A DNA stretch of 64,000 nt from Flavobacteriales bacterium (lineage in GTDB: Bacteria; Bacteroidota; Bacteroidia; Flavobacteriales_F; PHOS-HE28): positions 768,640 through 832,639 of the forward strand of contig CP129489.1 of assembly GCA_030584065.1 (NCBI GenBank). Direction: 5' to 3'. The position numbers were made by a program, and so were the translations under genes. The number at the start of each line of letters is the position of its first letter. Position 1 is the stretch's first letter. Positions 1-9,300 of this stretch are shown in pieces. The notes beneath the pieces are model-generated. The model was not told the origin of the DNA and did not search any database. It worked only from the letters and a program-made list of their open reading frames with translations.

Positions 1-175
1 GGTTGGCCTTCACCAGCTTCTCCAAGGCTTTGTTATCCCCTTCCTTGATGCGCCGCGCGAGCTCCACCTCCTGATCGGCGGTGATCAGGCCTTCCTTGCC
101 GATTTCCTGCAGGTATTTGTCCAGCGACTGGCTTTCCCTGTTGGTGATCGACTTGGTAATCTTGAGTTGACGCAT
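1..175 (-). CDS. rpoD: RNA polymerase primary sigma factor, N-terminal part (runs off window)
   Basis: The first 58 codons of a minus-strand gene are present; the rest lies outside the window. The protein opens [20 protein letters not shown], then carries a sigma-70 region 1.2 pattern ([22 protein letters not shown]). This short start without a region 1.1 acidic extension is typical of the Bacteroidota primary sigma factor. It would direct RNA polymerase to the TAnnTTTG-type promoters seen throughout this window. The ATG at 175 is preceded by a promoter-like element at 265-272, giving a leader of roughly 85-90 nt. Identity is confident from the N-terminus alone, but nothing downstream of region 1.2 can be checked. 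Confidence 0.93.
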   Translation of the reverse strand, partial: MRQLKITKSITNRESQSLDKYLQEIGKEGLITADQEVELARRIKEGDNKALEKLVKAN

Positions 176-264
176 CCTTGATGCCACGGTCGTCTGGGTC
201 TTAGAGGGTTACAGTGCGCAATGCTCGCCCGGATTGACTTGGGGCGAACCAAGGAGCCGGGCTG

Positions 265-272
265 CGAAGGTA
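265..272 (-). promoter_or_regulatory. Putative -7 promoter element for rpoD
   Basis: Read on the minus strand this is TACCTTCG, a match to the Bacteroidota TAnnTTTG -7 element with C at the seventh position, a variant seen at many other genes here. It lies about 90 nt upstream of the rpoD ATG. No clear -33 TTTG was found. Confidence 0.5.
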
Positions 273-344
273 GCAGGCCCCGCCCTCATCGGACAAGGGC
301 CGCGCTCACCTTTTCCGGATGCGGCTGATTGCCTTGGGGTTGGC

Positions 345-1805
345 TCATAGGCCCAGCCCGTAATAGGCCTTCATGCCGTTGGGGTAGACCCCTTCCACCA
401 GCACGCCGCCGCGTTTGCCGTTGAGCGCCTTTTCCACGTCAGCCGGTGCCGCAATCACCGATTGGTCGATGCGGGTGATGATGAAGCCCTCGCGGATGCC
501 GCTGGCCCGGAACTTCCCGCCGTTCACCGCGGTCACCTTCACCCCGCTCTTGAGCTTCAGGGAGCGGAGTTCCTCGTCGGTCGCGGCCCTGAATTCGGCG
601 CCGAGGGCCTCCATGCGATCATTGCGCCCCCTCACCGCAGCGGTGGTGGCGCCCTCTCGTCCGCGAAGGGTCAGCTCCACCACGCTCTCCCGGCCATCGC
701 GCAGGATGGTGACCGGCACCCGGTCGCCGGGCTTGAACTTGCCCACCTGCTCCTGCAGCTGCGGCACGTTGTTCACTGCGATGTTGCCCACCCGCACGAT
801 CACATCTCCTTTCTCCAGGCCGGCGTCCTGCGCTGCACCGCCATCCGTCAGACCGTTCACGAACACCCCGCGAGGGCGGTCGAGTTGCAACTCCTGCGCC
901 AGGGCCTGGTCCATGTCGCGGATGCTCACGCCGAGGTAGGCGCGCTGCACGCTGCCGTACTCCACAAGGTCGCTGGTCACCTTCTTCACGATGTTCACCG
1001 GGATGGCGAAGGAGTAACCCGTGTAGGATCCGGTGGTGCTGGCGATGGCGCTGTTGATGCCCACCAGCTCGCCCTTGGCGTTCACCAGGGCGCCGCCGCT
1101 GTTGCCGGGGTTCACGGCGGCATCCGTCTGGATGAAGCTCTCGATGGGGAAGATGTCGCGCTCGGGGTTGTACTGGAGGATGTTGATGTTCCGGGCCTTG
1201 GCGCTCACGATGCCGGCCGTTACTGTGCTGGTGAGGTTCATGGGGTTGCCCACGGCTAGCACCCATTCGCCCACCCGAACCTCATCGCTGTTCCCGTACT
1301 CCAATGTGGCCAGGTCGGTGGCCTCCACCTTCAGCACGGCCAGGTCGGTGCTTGGGTCGCGGCCCACGATCCGCGCCTCGAAGTTGCGGCGGTCATTGAG
1401 GTGCACCACGATCTTGTCAGCGCCCTCCACCACGTGGTTGTTGGTGATGATGTAGCCATCGGGGCTGATGATCACGCCGGAGCCCGCACCCTGCTGCTGG
1501 CGCTGCTGGCTGGGCGCGCGGTAGCCCCAGAAGAAATCGGCGAAGGGGTCGCGCACGTTGACGGTGGTCTGCGTGGTCACGTGCACCACGGCATTCACCG
1601 TCCGCTCGGCTGCATCGGTGAAATCCACAGCCACCACCGGCGCGGAGCCGGTCGCGGGCAGTGACACGTACCGGACCGGAGCCGGCTCAGCGGCTGCCTC
1701 CGATGGCGCTGCAACCGTCTCCCGCTTGAGGAACCGCTCATTCACGCCCAGCGCCACCATGGCGCCGGCCATACCCACTGCGAAGTAGCCCAGTGCTCGT
1801 TTCAT
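345..1805 (-). CDS. htrA: Do/HtrA-family periplasmic serine protease
   Basis: A 486-residue protein with an N-terminal signal or membrane anchor (residues 4-20), a trypsin-like protease domain and two PDZ domains (about 280-375 and 395-480). The catalytic triad is intact: His124 in TNNHVV, Asp154 in STDLAV, and Ser236 in NPGNSGGAL. HtrA proteases degrade or refold damaged envelope proteins in the periplasm. A glutamine-rich stretch (QRQQQ) sits just before the protease core, in the LA-loop region. Length and order fit DegP/DegQ. It is convergent with nothing close by and has its own upstream region of about 350 bp shared with hisS. No SD sequence is visible. Assignment to DegP rather than DegQ or DegS cannot be made from sequence alone. 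Confidence 0.95.
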   Translation of the reverse strand: MKRALGYFAVGMAGAMVALGVNERFLKRETVAAPSEAAAEPAPVRYVSLPATGSAPVVAVDFTDAAERTVNAVVHVTTQTTVNVRDPFADFFWGYRAPSQQRQQQGAGSGVIISPDGYIITNNHVVEGADKIVVHLNDRRNFEARIVGRDPSTDLAVLKVEATDLATLEYGNSDEVRVGEWVLAVGNPMNLTSTVTAGIVSAKARNINILQYNPERDIFPIESFIQTDAAVNPGNSGGALVNAKGELVGINSAIASTTGSYTGYSFAIPVNIVKKVTSDLVEYGSVQRAYLGVSIRDMDQALAQELQLDRPRGVFVNGLTDGGAAQDAGLEKGDVIVRVGNIAVNNVPQLQEQVGKFKPGDRVPVTILRDGRESVVELTLRGREGATTAAVRGRNDRMEALGAEFRAATDEELRSLKLKSGVKVTAVNGGKFRASGIREGFIITRIDQSVIAAPADVEKALNGKRGGVLVEGVYPNGMKAYYGLGL

Positions 1806-2109
1806 TTCGTTCTGCTTGTTGTGGTCATGCGATCAAACGCCATGCCCTGTGATACCAAACAACGTTCTGGCAGGGGGGAGGTGACGCCCTGTCGCGTTAA
1901 GAAGTGTTGATCGGAGCGCTGGGAGCGCACCGGCTATCCCGTGCCGCAGGCCCAGGGCATCCTTACGGGATCATGGCCGAGGCGCATGGGGGCAGGCCAC
2001 TGATCAGGGCAGCCTGTGGCGAGGCAAGGTTCCGCGTGAACAGGTTCAAGCCCTTGTTGGCGGACCAGCCGTACATGAGGCGGCGGTCCCGCTGTTTCCG
2101 GGGGGCAGG
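1806..2109. other. Intergenic region between htrA and hisS
   Basis: This stretch separates two divergent genes and contains no convincing gene; the overlapping open frames lack homology-like features and run into hisS in another frame. It should hold the htrA promoter, but no clean TAnnTTTG match was found on the minus strand close to the htrA ATG, so that promoter may use a different sigma factor. Confidence 0.5.
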
Positions 2110-2117
2110 TACTTTCG
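2110..2117 (+). promoter_or_regulatory. Putative -7 promoter element for hisS
   Basis: TACTTTCG, ending 36 nt before the hisS ATG. It matches the recurrent [TC]AnnTT[TC]G element of this window. A -33 TTTG at the expected distance is not obvious. Confidence 0.5.
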
Positions 2118-2153
2118 CGGCCCGCGCCATTCCACAGCTCCGGCGCTCCACGC

Positions 2154-3494
2154 ATGGCCACCAAGCCCTCCATCCCCAAAGGCACACGCGACTTCGGTCC
2201 GCAGGAGATGCTGCGCCGGAAGTACATCTTCAACACCATCGAACGGGTCTTCCAGAAGTACGGCTATCTGCCGCTGGAGACGCCTGCCATGGAGCATCTG
2301 GAGACACTCACCGGCAAGTACGGCGAGGAGGGGGATCGGTTGATCTTCAAGGTCCTGAAGCGCGGTGCTGAACTGGAGCGCGCCTTGGAGGACCGTAGCA
2401 AGGGCTTCGCGGATGAAGCGCTGCGCTACGACCTCACCGTGCCCTTCGCCCGCTACGTGGTGCAACACCAGAACGACCTGGTCTTCCCCTTCAAGCGCTA
2501 CCAGATCCAGCCCGTGTGGCGCGCCGACCGTCCGCAGAAGGGCAGGTACCGCGAGTTCTACCAGTGCGATGCGGATGTGATCGGGAGCACGAGTCTGCTG
2601 AGCGAGGTGGAACTGGTCCAGCTCTTCGATGATGTCTTCACCCAGCTCGGTCTGAAGGTGGTGGTGAAGATCAACGACCGCAAGGTGCTCAGCGGCATCG
2701 CCGAAGTGTGCGGTCAGCCGGAGAAGGTGGTGGACATCGTCACCGCCATCGACAAGCTGGACAAGATCGGGCGCGAGAAGGTGGAGGAGGAGATGCGGGA
2801 GAAGGGCGTGAGCGAGTCCGCGATCAAGGGCATTGCGCCGCTGTTCGACCTCACCGGCAGCTGGGACGAACAACGGGCCAAGCTCGAGCAATGGCTGGCC
2901 CCTTCCACTGTGGCCCAGCAGGGGTTGAAGGACCTATCGTTCACCTTCGCGGCCGTGGGCCAGTTGAAGAGCGCGGTGCTCGAGTTCGATCCCACCCTCG
3001 CCCGCGGCCTCGACTACTACACCGGCGCCATCTTCGAGGTGAAGGCCAACGAAGGCACGCTGCAGAGCAGCATCTGTGGTGGCGGCCGCTACGACGACCT
3101 CACGGGCGTGTTCGGCCTGAAGGGCATGAGCGGTGTGGGCATCAGCTTCGGGGCCGACCGCATCTACGACGTGCTGCTGGAGACGAACAAGTTCCCCGCG
3201 GAGCTGGGCGGCAGCACGCAGCTGCTCTTCGCCAACTTCGGCGAGGTGGAGGCGATGCACTGTTTGAAGCTTCTGCGTCAGGTGCGTGAGGCCGGCATTT
3301 CGGCGGAGCTCTACCCCGATGCCACCAAGCTGCCCAAGCAGTTCACCTACGCCGAGAAGAAGGGCATCCCCTACGTGGCCATCGTGGGCGAAAGCGAGAT
3401 GCAGCAGGGCGTGGTGACGTTGAAGCGCATGGGTGCCAACGAGAAGGGCACGGCCATGTCCGTTGAGGCCGTGATCGGAATACTGACCACGTAA
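2154..3494 (+). CDS. hisS: Histidyl-tRNA synthetase
   Basis: A 446-residue class II aminoacyl-tRNA synthetase that charges tRNA-His in the cytoplasm. Class II motif 1 lies at about residues 22-48, motif 2 at about 112-143 (FKRYQIQPVWRADRPQKGRY), the histidine-specific motif LARGLDYYTGAIFEV at about 281-296, and motif 3 around 328-342 (GVGISFGADRIYDVL). The C-terminal 90 residues form the HisRS-type anticodon-binding domain. Length is normal for the bacterial enzyme, slightly long because of an insertion between motif 2 and the HisA motif that resembles the longer archaeal/eukaryote-like and Bacteroidota forms. It is followed after 19 nt by a small lipoprotein gene on the same strand. Confidence 0.97.
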   Translation: MATKPSIPKGTRDFGPQEMLRRKYIFNTIERVFQKYGYLPLETPAMEHLETLTGKYGEEGDRLIFKVLKRGAELERALEDRSKGFADEALRYDLTVPFARYVVQHQNDLVFPFKRYQIQPVWRADRPQKGRYREFYQCDADVIGSTSLLSEVELVQLFDDVFTQLGLKVVVKINDRKVLSGIAEVCGQPEKVVDIVTAIDKLDKIGREKVEEEMREKGVSESAIKGIAPLFDLTGSWDEQRAKLEQWLAPSTVAQQGLKDLSFTFAAVGQLKSAVLEFDPTLARGLDYYTGAIFEVKANEGTLQSSICGGGRYDDLTGVFGLKGMSGVGISFGADRIYDVLLETNKFPAELGGSTQLLFANFGEVEAMHCLKLLRQVREAGISAELYPDATKLPKQFTYAEKKGIPYVAIVGESEMQQGVVTLKRMGANEKGTAMSVEAVIGILTT

Positions 3495-3513
3495 CCCACA
3501 CTACACCCTGTCC

Positions 3514-4074
3514 ATGGATATCCGGAAGAGAATGGCGGTGGGCCACCAATGGCACGCTCCATTGCTGTTGGTAATCGCCTTGTTGGGCATGGTCGTCCTG
3601 CCTTCATGCGCACCCACATCCCCGGATACGCAGGTCGTGCCATCGGAGGAAGGTGCCCCGGGCAGCGTTGATCAGGGGGCGAGCACGCCCGGTGACGTGG
3701 ACACGGTCAGCGAGCCCGCTCTTGACGAAGAGGCGGGGTCCGAGGACGGGCACGTGGTGGGTGCTCTGGAGACCTTCCGCTACTGGGCAGGCCAGGAACC
3801 TGATGCGGACATGAAGGTGCTCAACGGGGAATACTGGGCCTCCGCACACTGGTCCAAGGAGTACACGCTCTATCTCGAGCTGCGCTTCCCGCGGGCCAAG
3901 GACTTTGTGATGGGCCGCAACTTCAAGCGGCTGGAGCACTGGCAGGAGTTGAAGGGGGGGGCGGACTGGTTCGATCCACCGAAGCACTACGAGGTGTGGG
4001 AGGGAAGCCTGGGCTCGCTCTACTACCTCCACCCGAAGAAGGGGCACATCTACATCTTTGAGCGACAGTTCTGA
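3514..4074 (+). CDS. Small predicted lipoprotein of unknown function
   Basis: A 186-residue protein not recognised from any family. An N-terminal hydrophobic segment (residues 16-31) ends in a lipobox-like LPSC at about residue 32, so it is probably a lipoprotein. A low-complexity, acidic and Ser/Gly-rich linker follows to about residue 80. The C-terminal half is a compact region rich in aromatics (FRYWAGQEPDADMKVLNGEY, YTLYLELRFPRAKDF, YEVWEGSLGSLYYLHP) that looks folded. It sits 19 nt after hisS and just before hutH, so it may be co-transcribed with either. No function is proposed. Confidence 0.75.
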   Translation: MDIRKRMAVGHQWHAPLLLVIALLGMVVLPSCAPTSPDTQVVPSEEGAPGSVDQGASTPGDVDTVSEPALDEEAGSEDGHVVGALETFRYWAGQEPDADMKVLNGEYWASAHWSKEYTLYLELRFPRAKDFVMGRNFKRLEHWQELKGGADWFDPPKHYEVWEGSLGSLYYLHPKKGHIYIFERQF

Positions 4075-4108
4075 CCCGGACGTCGGAACGAACATTCAGC
4101 GGACAGCC

Positions 4109-5626
4109 ATGAGCGGAACGAAGAAGCAACGGACCACGCAACCCCATCCCATCGGCACGGTAGGCCTTGAACTGGCCGAACTGGCGCATATCCTCCAAAG
4201 CGGGATCTCCATCAACCTCGCTGATGATGCCGTTGCCGCCATCAAGCGCAGTCACGCCTACCTCAGCGACCGCCTGAAGAAGAGCGATGCGCCGATCTAC
4301 GGAGTGAACACCGGCTTCGGTTCGCTCTACGACAAGTCCATCGCGAAGAAGGACCTGGCGCAGTTGCAGAAGAACCTGGTGATGAGCCACGCCTGTGGCA
4401 GCGGTGAGCCCGTGCCTGCGGAGATCGTGCGGGCCATGCTGGTGCTGAAGGTGCAGAACATGGCTTTTGGGCATAGCGCTGTGGCCCCGACCACCGTGCA
4501 GCGCCTGGTGGACATGTACAATGCTGACATGCTGCCCGTGGTATATGAGCGCGGATCACTGGGCGCCAGTGGCGACCTGGCCCCGCTCGCGCACCTGAGC
4601 CTGCCCCTGCTGGGCCTGGGCGAAGTGGTGTTGGCTGGCAAGCGCATGACCAGCGCACAGGCCCTGAAGAAGCTCGGGTGGAAGCCGCTGGAGCTGGGTC
4701 CGAAGGAAGGGCTCGCGCTCCTCAACGGCACGCAGTTCATGAACGCCTACGCGTCGTTGCTCACCTTGAAGGCCACACGCCTGGCCCAGCTCGCCGACAT
4801 CATCGGCGCCATCAGCCTGGAGGCCTACGACGGCCGCATCGAGCCCTTCCATCCCGCCGTGCATGCGGTGCGTCCGCATCCCGGACAGGCCGTGGTGGCC
4901 GGACATTTCCGAGAGCTGCTCAAGGGCAGCGAGCTCATCAAGCGGAAGAAGGCCCATGTGCAGGACCCGTACTCCTTCCGCTGCATCCCGCAGGTGCATG
5001 GGGCCAGCCGCGACGCCATCGCCTACGTGGAGCGCGTGGTGGAGCGCGAGCTGGAGAGCGTCACCGACAACCCCACGGTGTTCGACGATGATGAGCTGAT
5101 CATCAGTGCGGGTAACTTCCACGGGCAACCGCTGGCCCTGGCGCTGGACTTCCTCGCCATCGCCCTGGCCGAGCTGGGCAGCATCAGCGAGCGCCGCACC
5201 TACAAGCTGATCGGTGGTCAGCGTGGGCTGCCGGCCTTCCTGGTGGCCGAGCCGGGCCTCAACAGCGGGCTCATGATCCCGCAGTACACCGCGGCCTCGC
5301 TCGTGAGCGCCAACAAGCAGCGTTGCATGCCCAACAGCGTGGACACCATCGACAGCAGCAACGGCCAGGAGGACCATGTGAGCATGGGTGCTGCGGCCGC
5401 GATCAAGACCTGGCAGGTGGCTGCTGATGTGGAACGGATCCTCGCGATCGAGCTGTTCACCGCGGCCCAGGCCCTGGAGTTCCGCCGTCCGCAGCGGAGC
5501 TCGGCGAAGTTGGAGTCGCTGGTGGCGGCCTTCCGCGAGCAGGTACCCTTCGTGCGCACCGACGTGGTGATGCACGAGCCGATGGAGGCCGCACTGGCCT
5601 TCGTGCGCAGCTGTCCGCTGGATTGA
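4109..5626 (+). CDS. hutH: Histidine ammonia-lyase
   Basis: Converts L-histidine to trans-urocanate and ammonia using the autocatalytic MIO cofactor. The MIO triad Ala-Ser-Gly occurs in RGSLGASGDLAPLAHL at residues 153-155, and the catalytic tyrosine in YGVNTGFGSL near residue 64. The selectivity position reads MSHACGSGEP: Ser-His, as in histidine lyases, not the YH of tyrosine lyases or FL of phenylalanine lyases. Starting at 4109 gives 505 residues; an in-frame ATG at 4058 would overlap the previous gene and add 17 unconserved-looking residues. No hutU, hutI or hutG lies nearby, so the rest of the pathway must be elsewhere if it exists. The stop is 2 nt before the next gene's ATG. Confidence 0.93.
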   Translation: MSGTKKQRTTQPHPIGTVGLELAELAHILQSGISINLADDAVAAIKRSHAYLSDRLKKSDAPIYGVNTGFGSLYDKSIAKKDLAQLQKNLVMSHACGSGEPVPAEIVRAMLVLKVQNMAFGHSAVAPTTVQRLVDMYNADMLPVVYERGSLGASGDLAPLAHLSLPLLGLGEVVLAGKRMTSAQALKKLGWKPLELGPKEGLALLNGTQFMNAYASLLTLKATRLAQLADIIGAISLEAYDGRIEPFHPAVHAVRPHPGQAVVAGHFRELLKGSELIKRKKAHVQDPYSFRCIPQVHGASRDAIAYVERVVERELESVTDNPTVFDDDELIISAGNFHGQPLALALDFLAIALAELGSISERRTYKLIGGQRGLPAFLVAEPGLNSGLMIPQYTAASLVSANKQRCMPNSVDTIDSSNGQEDHVSMGAAAAIKTWQVAADVERILAIELFTAAQALEFRRPQRSSAKLESLVAAFREQVPFVRTDVVMHEPMEAALAFVRSCPLD

Positions 5627-5628
5627 CC

Positions 5629-6309
5629 ATGGACATCTATCTGGTGCCCGGTCTTGGCGCGGACCATCGCCTGTTCCAGCGGCTGGATCTCGCCCCGCAC
5701 CCGGTGCATCCGTTGAACTGGCCGGCGATGCCCGAAGGCAGTTCCTTGGCCGACTTTGCGCGCGTGCTGGCCGACCAGGTGGATCGGACGCGTCCACATG
5801 CCTTGGCGGGGGTGAGCATGGGCGGCATGGTGGTGCAGGAGATGGCCGCGCTCACCCGACCGGTGCGTACGGTGGTCATCTCGAGCTGGAAGGGCCCGCA
5901 GGAGATGCCGCCGCCCATCCGCGTGCTGCGTGGCACGCATGCCGAGCGCATCCTGACCCCGGCATTTATGAAGCGCACCTTGCCGTTGATACGCTGGCAG
6001 ATGGGCGTGGAGACGGAGGCGGACAAGGCCCTGTTCGATGCCTTCATCGCCGCCACGCCACTGGAGCAGGTGCGGGTGCAGATTGCCGCAGTGCTCGCAT
6101 GGGAGGGGCCATCACGCCCGGTGGAAGGGCTGGTCCACATTCACGGAAGTGGCGACCGATTGATGCCCATCTGGCATATCCAGCGGCCGCTCCGGGTGGA
6201 AGGCGGCGGGCATTTTATGGTGCACAACCGGGCGGAGGACGTGTCGCAGCTGGTGCTCCAGGCCTTGGAGGCGCAGGCAACGCCCTCCGGTAACGGCACG
6301 TCCTTATAA
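5629..6309 (+). CDS. Alpha/beta hydrolase
   Basis: A 226-residue cytoplasmic protein of the alpha/beta-hydrolase fold. It starts MDIYLVPGLGADHRLF, where PGLGAD is the oxyanion-hole strand-loop. The nucleophile elbow is GVSMGG with Ser63; a probable acid lies in IHGSGDRLMP and the histidine in GGGHFMVHN near residue 200. The ATG at 5629 is 2 nt after the hutH stop (a TTG two codons earlier overlaps it), so the two are almost certainly co-transcribed. The substrate is unknown; the small size without a large cap resembles generic esterases or thioesterases. A role linked to urocanate is not supported by anything in the sequence. Confidence 0.85.
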   Translation: MDIYLVPGLGADHRLFQRLDLAPHPVHPLNWPAMPEGSSLADFARVLADQVDRTRPHALAGVSMGGMVVQEMAALTRPVRTVVISSWKGPQEMPPPIRVLRGTHAERILTPAFMKRTLPLIRWQMGVETEADKALFDAFIAATPLEQVRVQIAAVLAWEGPSRPVEGLVHIHGSGDRLMPIWHIQRPLRVEGGGHFMVHNRAEDVSQLVLQALEAQATPSGNGTSL

Positions 6310-6365
6310 CAGGTTGGTGGTTGAAAACCAGATGGTTCGGATTGCATCGCGAACGGGGTGCCGGG

Positions 6366-6373
6366 TACTTTCG
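6366..6373 (+). promoter_or_regulatory. Putative -7 promoter element for the PKD-repeat protein
   Basis: TACTTTCG ending 23 nt before the ATG at 6397. A TTG at 6342-6344 lies 21 nt upstream and could be the -33 element. Confidence 0.5.
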
Positions 6374-6396
6374 TAAACGGTGAATTACCCCCTGAA

Positions 6397-9300
6397 ATGA
6401 GCCTGCTGTTTCGTTGGTCCTTCCTGTACCTGGCCCTGCTGGCCGCCATGGAGGTCCATGCGCAGCCCTGTTCGCTAACGGCCAATGCCGGTCCGAACAG
6501 CGTCACCATCTGTGAAGGTTCATCCCAACAACTGAACGGTACGGCGAGCAACGGGGATACGCCATACACCTTTTCGTGGAGCCCCGCGGCGGGGTTGAAC
6601 GACCCCAATGTGGCCAACCCGGTTGCCAGCCCGGGCGCCACCACCACGTACACGCTTACCGTTACGGATGATGATGGCTGCACGGCCACCGACGCCATCA
6701 CCGTGAACGTGACACCCGCATCGCCGGCGGCCCTCACCAGTGCCGGTCCCGAGCAGGTGACCACCTTCAACAACCTGACCACCTTCAGCATCTGCGATCC
6801 ATCGGCGACCTGGAACTTCAGCTTCACGGACCAGAGCGCCAACGTGCCGGGCGCGGTGCGCACCATCAACTGGGGCGATGGCTCGCCCATCGAGAACCCC
6901 GCACAGGGCTGGAGCCTGAACCACGCTTATGCGCCGGGGCTCTGGACGATGACCTACACCATCGCCTACCCGAACGGATGCACCCGCAGCCAGCAGTACC
7001 AGGTCTTCCTCGGCACCAATCCGGGCGGAGGCATCAGCACCGATCCCAACACGAACATCTGCACGGGCGGCACACTGCCGTTCTATATCAATTCGGTCGC
7101 AGGCAATTCACCGGGCACCACGTACATCATCAATTTCGGCGATGGCAACAGCGTAACGCTCAGCCACCCGCCACCGCCAGTGGTGAACCATACATACAGC
7201 ACCAGCACTTGCGGTCTTCCCGGTGGCCAGCTGAACGTGACCTTCACCGCACAGAACCCCTGCGACCAGACGCAGGGGCAAATCGGCCCCATTCGCGTGA
7301 GCGAAACGCCGCAAGCCCAGTTCACCGCCAGCGCCGATACCGCCTGCGTGAACAGCACGGTCACGTTCACGGACCAGAGCATCGGCCTGCAAGCGCCGGG
7401 CTGCGCTACGGCTCCACGGAACATCTGGTCCGTGACACCGGCAGCGGGCTGGGTCATCGCAAGCGGCACATTGGGCGGCGATAACGGCAATCCGGGGAAT
7501 CCTGGTCTATGGACGGACGGCAGTTCGAGCCTCGGCATCCAGTTCACGGCGGCAGGCACCTACACGGTTACCGATCGCACGGGGAACAGTTGCGGCACGC
7601 ATACCCTGTCCCGTACGATCTGCGTGGAGGAGCCGCCTGCGCCATCGTTCACGCTCACCCCGGCCATGGGCTGCGCCCCCCTGCAACCGGTGAATGCCAA
7701 CACCAGCGCCTTCGGGCAGAATTGCCTGCTGACCCATGCCTGGACCGTGAACGGGGTGGCCTCGCCGTGCGGTGGACCCAACTGGAGCTTTGCCAGCGGG
7801 AATGCGCAGAGCCAGCAGCCGCAATTCCTGTTCAGCGAGCCGGGCACCTACACGGTGCAATACCGCGCCATCAACTCCTGCAACGTCCCGCCCGTGCAGC
7901 AGGTCATTACGGTGAACGCCCCGCCGCAGGTGAGCCTGAGCCCGTTATCGGGGATCTGCGCAGGCCAATGCGTCACCCCGTCGGCCACCATTCAGGCCTG
8001 CGGCGATCCCAACCTCACCTATTCCTGGACCTTTCCCGGCGGCGCTCCGGCCAGTTCGAATTCCGCTGCGCCTGGTTCGGTGTGCTTTGCCAGTGCGGGG
8101 AGTCCCACGGTATCGCTTACGGTGGGCAACGCTTGCGGCACCGCCACCGCGAACGCCAATCTTGCCGTGGGCTCGGCACCGCCGCAACCGGTGGTGGCCA
8201 GCAACAGCCCCATCTGCGCCGGGCAGACGCTTTCGCTCTCCGCTGCGCCGATACCCGGCGCTTCGTTCCAATGGACCAATCCTCAGGGCACGGTGATCAG
8301 CACCCAACCGTCGGTGACGATCAGCAACGTTTCCGCTGCGAATGCCGGCATCTACTCCGTGGTGGCCATCAGCGGGGGCTGCGCCGGGCAGCCCGCCACC
8401 GTTGATGTGCAGGTGATTGCGGCGCCGGTGGTGACGGTGACTCCGCCCAGTGCCGCCATCTGCAATGGGCAGAGCGCCACGCTCACGGCCAACGGCGCCA
8501 GCAACTACCAATGGTTCATCGGCGCCACCCTCATCGGTACGGGGCCAACCATCACCACCAGTCCGGCGCTGACCACCACCTACACCGTCTCCGGGGACCT
8601 GGGCGGATGTCCGGGCAGCGCTACCGTGAACGTGACCGTTTATCCCTTGCCAATCGTAAATGCCGGCGCTGACCAGGCGGTCTGCGACCAAGCCATCCCG
8701 GTGAGCCTCGCCGGCGCTCCAGGGCCGGGAACATGGACCGGACCGGGCGTCACCGGGGCCGGGGTCTTCACCCCCACGCCCGGGCAGCTGGGAACCGTAA
8801 CGCTCACCTATTCGCACACCAACGCGAATGGCTGCACCAACACCGATCAGGTGGATATCACGGTGGGCCCCGTGCCCCAGTTCGCCGATGCCGGCCCGGA
8901 TACCGTGCTCTGCCAAGGCTCTACGCCGGTGCAGTTGGGTGGATGGGGCCCGGCGGGCGGCAGTTGGGTGGGGGCGGCCCCAGGGGGCTGGTTCACACCC
9001 GGCACCGCGGGCAACTTCACCGTCACCTACAACTATGGCAGCGGCACCTGCGCAACGAGCGACCAGTTGACGGTGAGCGTTGTGCCTGCCACGGTGCTCA
9101 ATGTGATGCCCGCGTTCAGCCAATGCGCCGATGATGCTCCCGTGGCCTTGGTGGGTACCCCTGTTGGCGGAACCTGGGCCGGAGCGGGAGTCAGCGGACC
9201 GCCATGGACCTTCGATCCAGGCGCAGCGGGTACGGGAGCGCATACGCTCACCTACGCCTTCAGCAACGCCAATGGCTGCCTGAGCTCGGCCACTGTGTCC

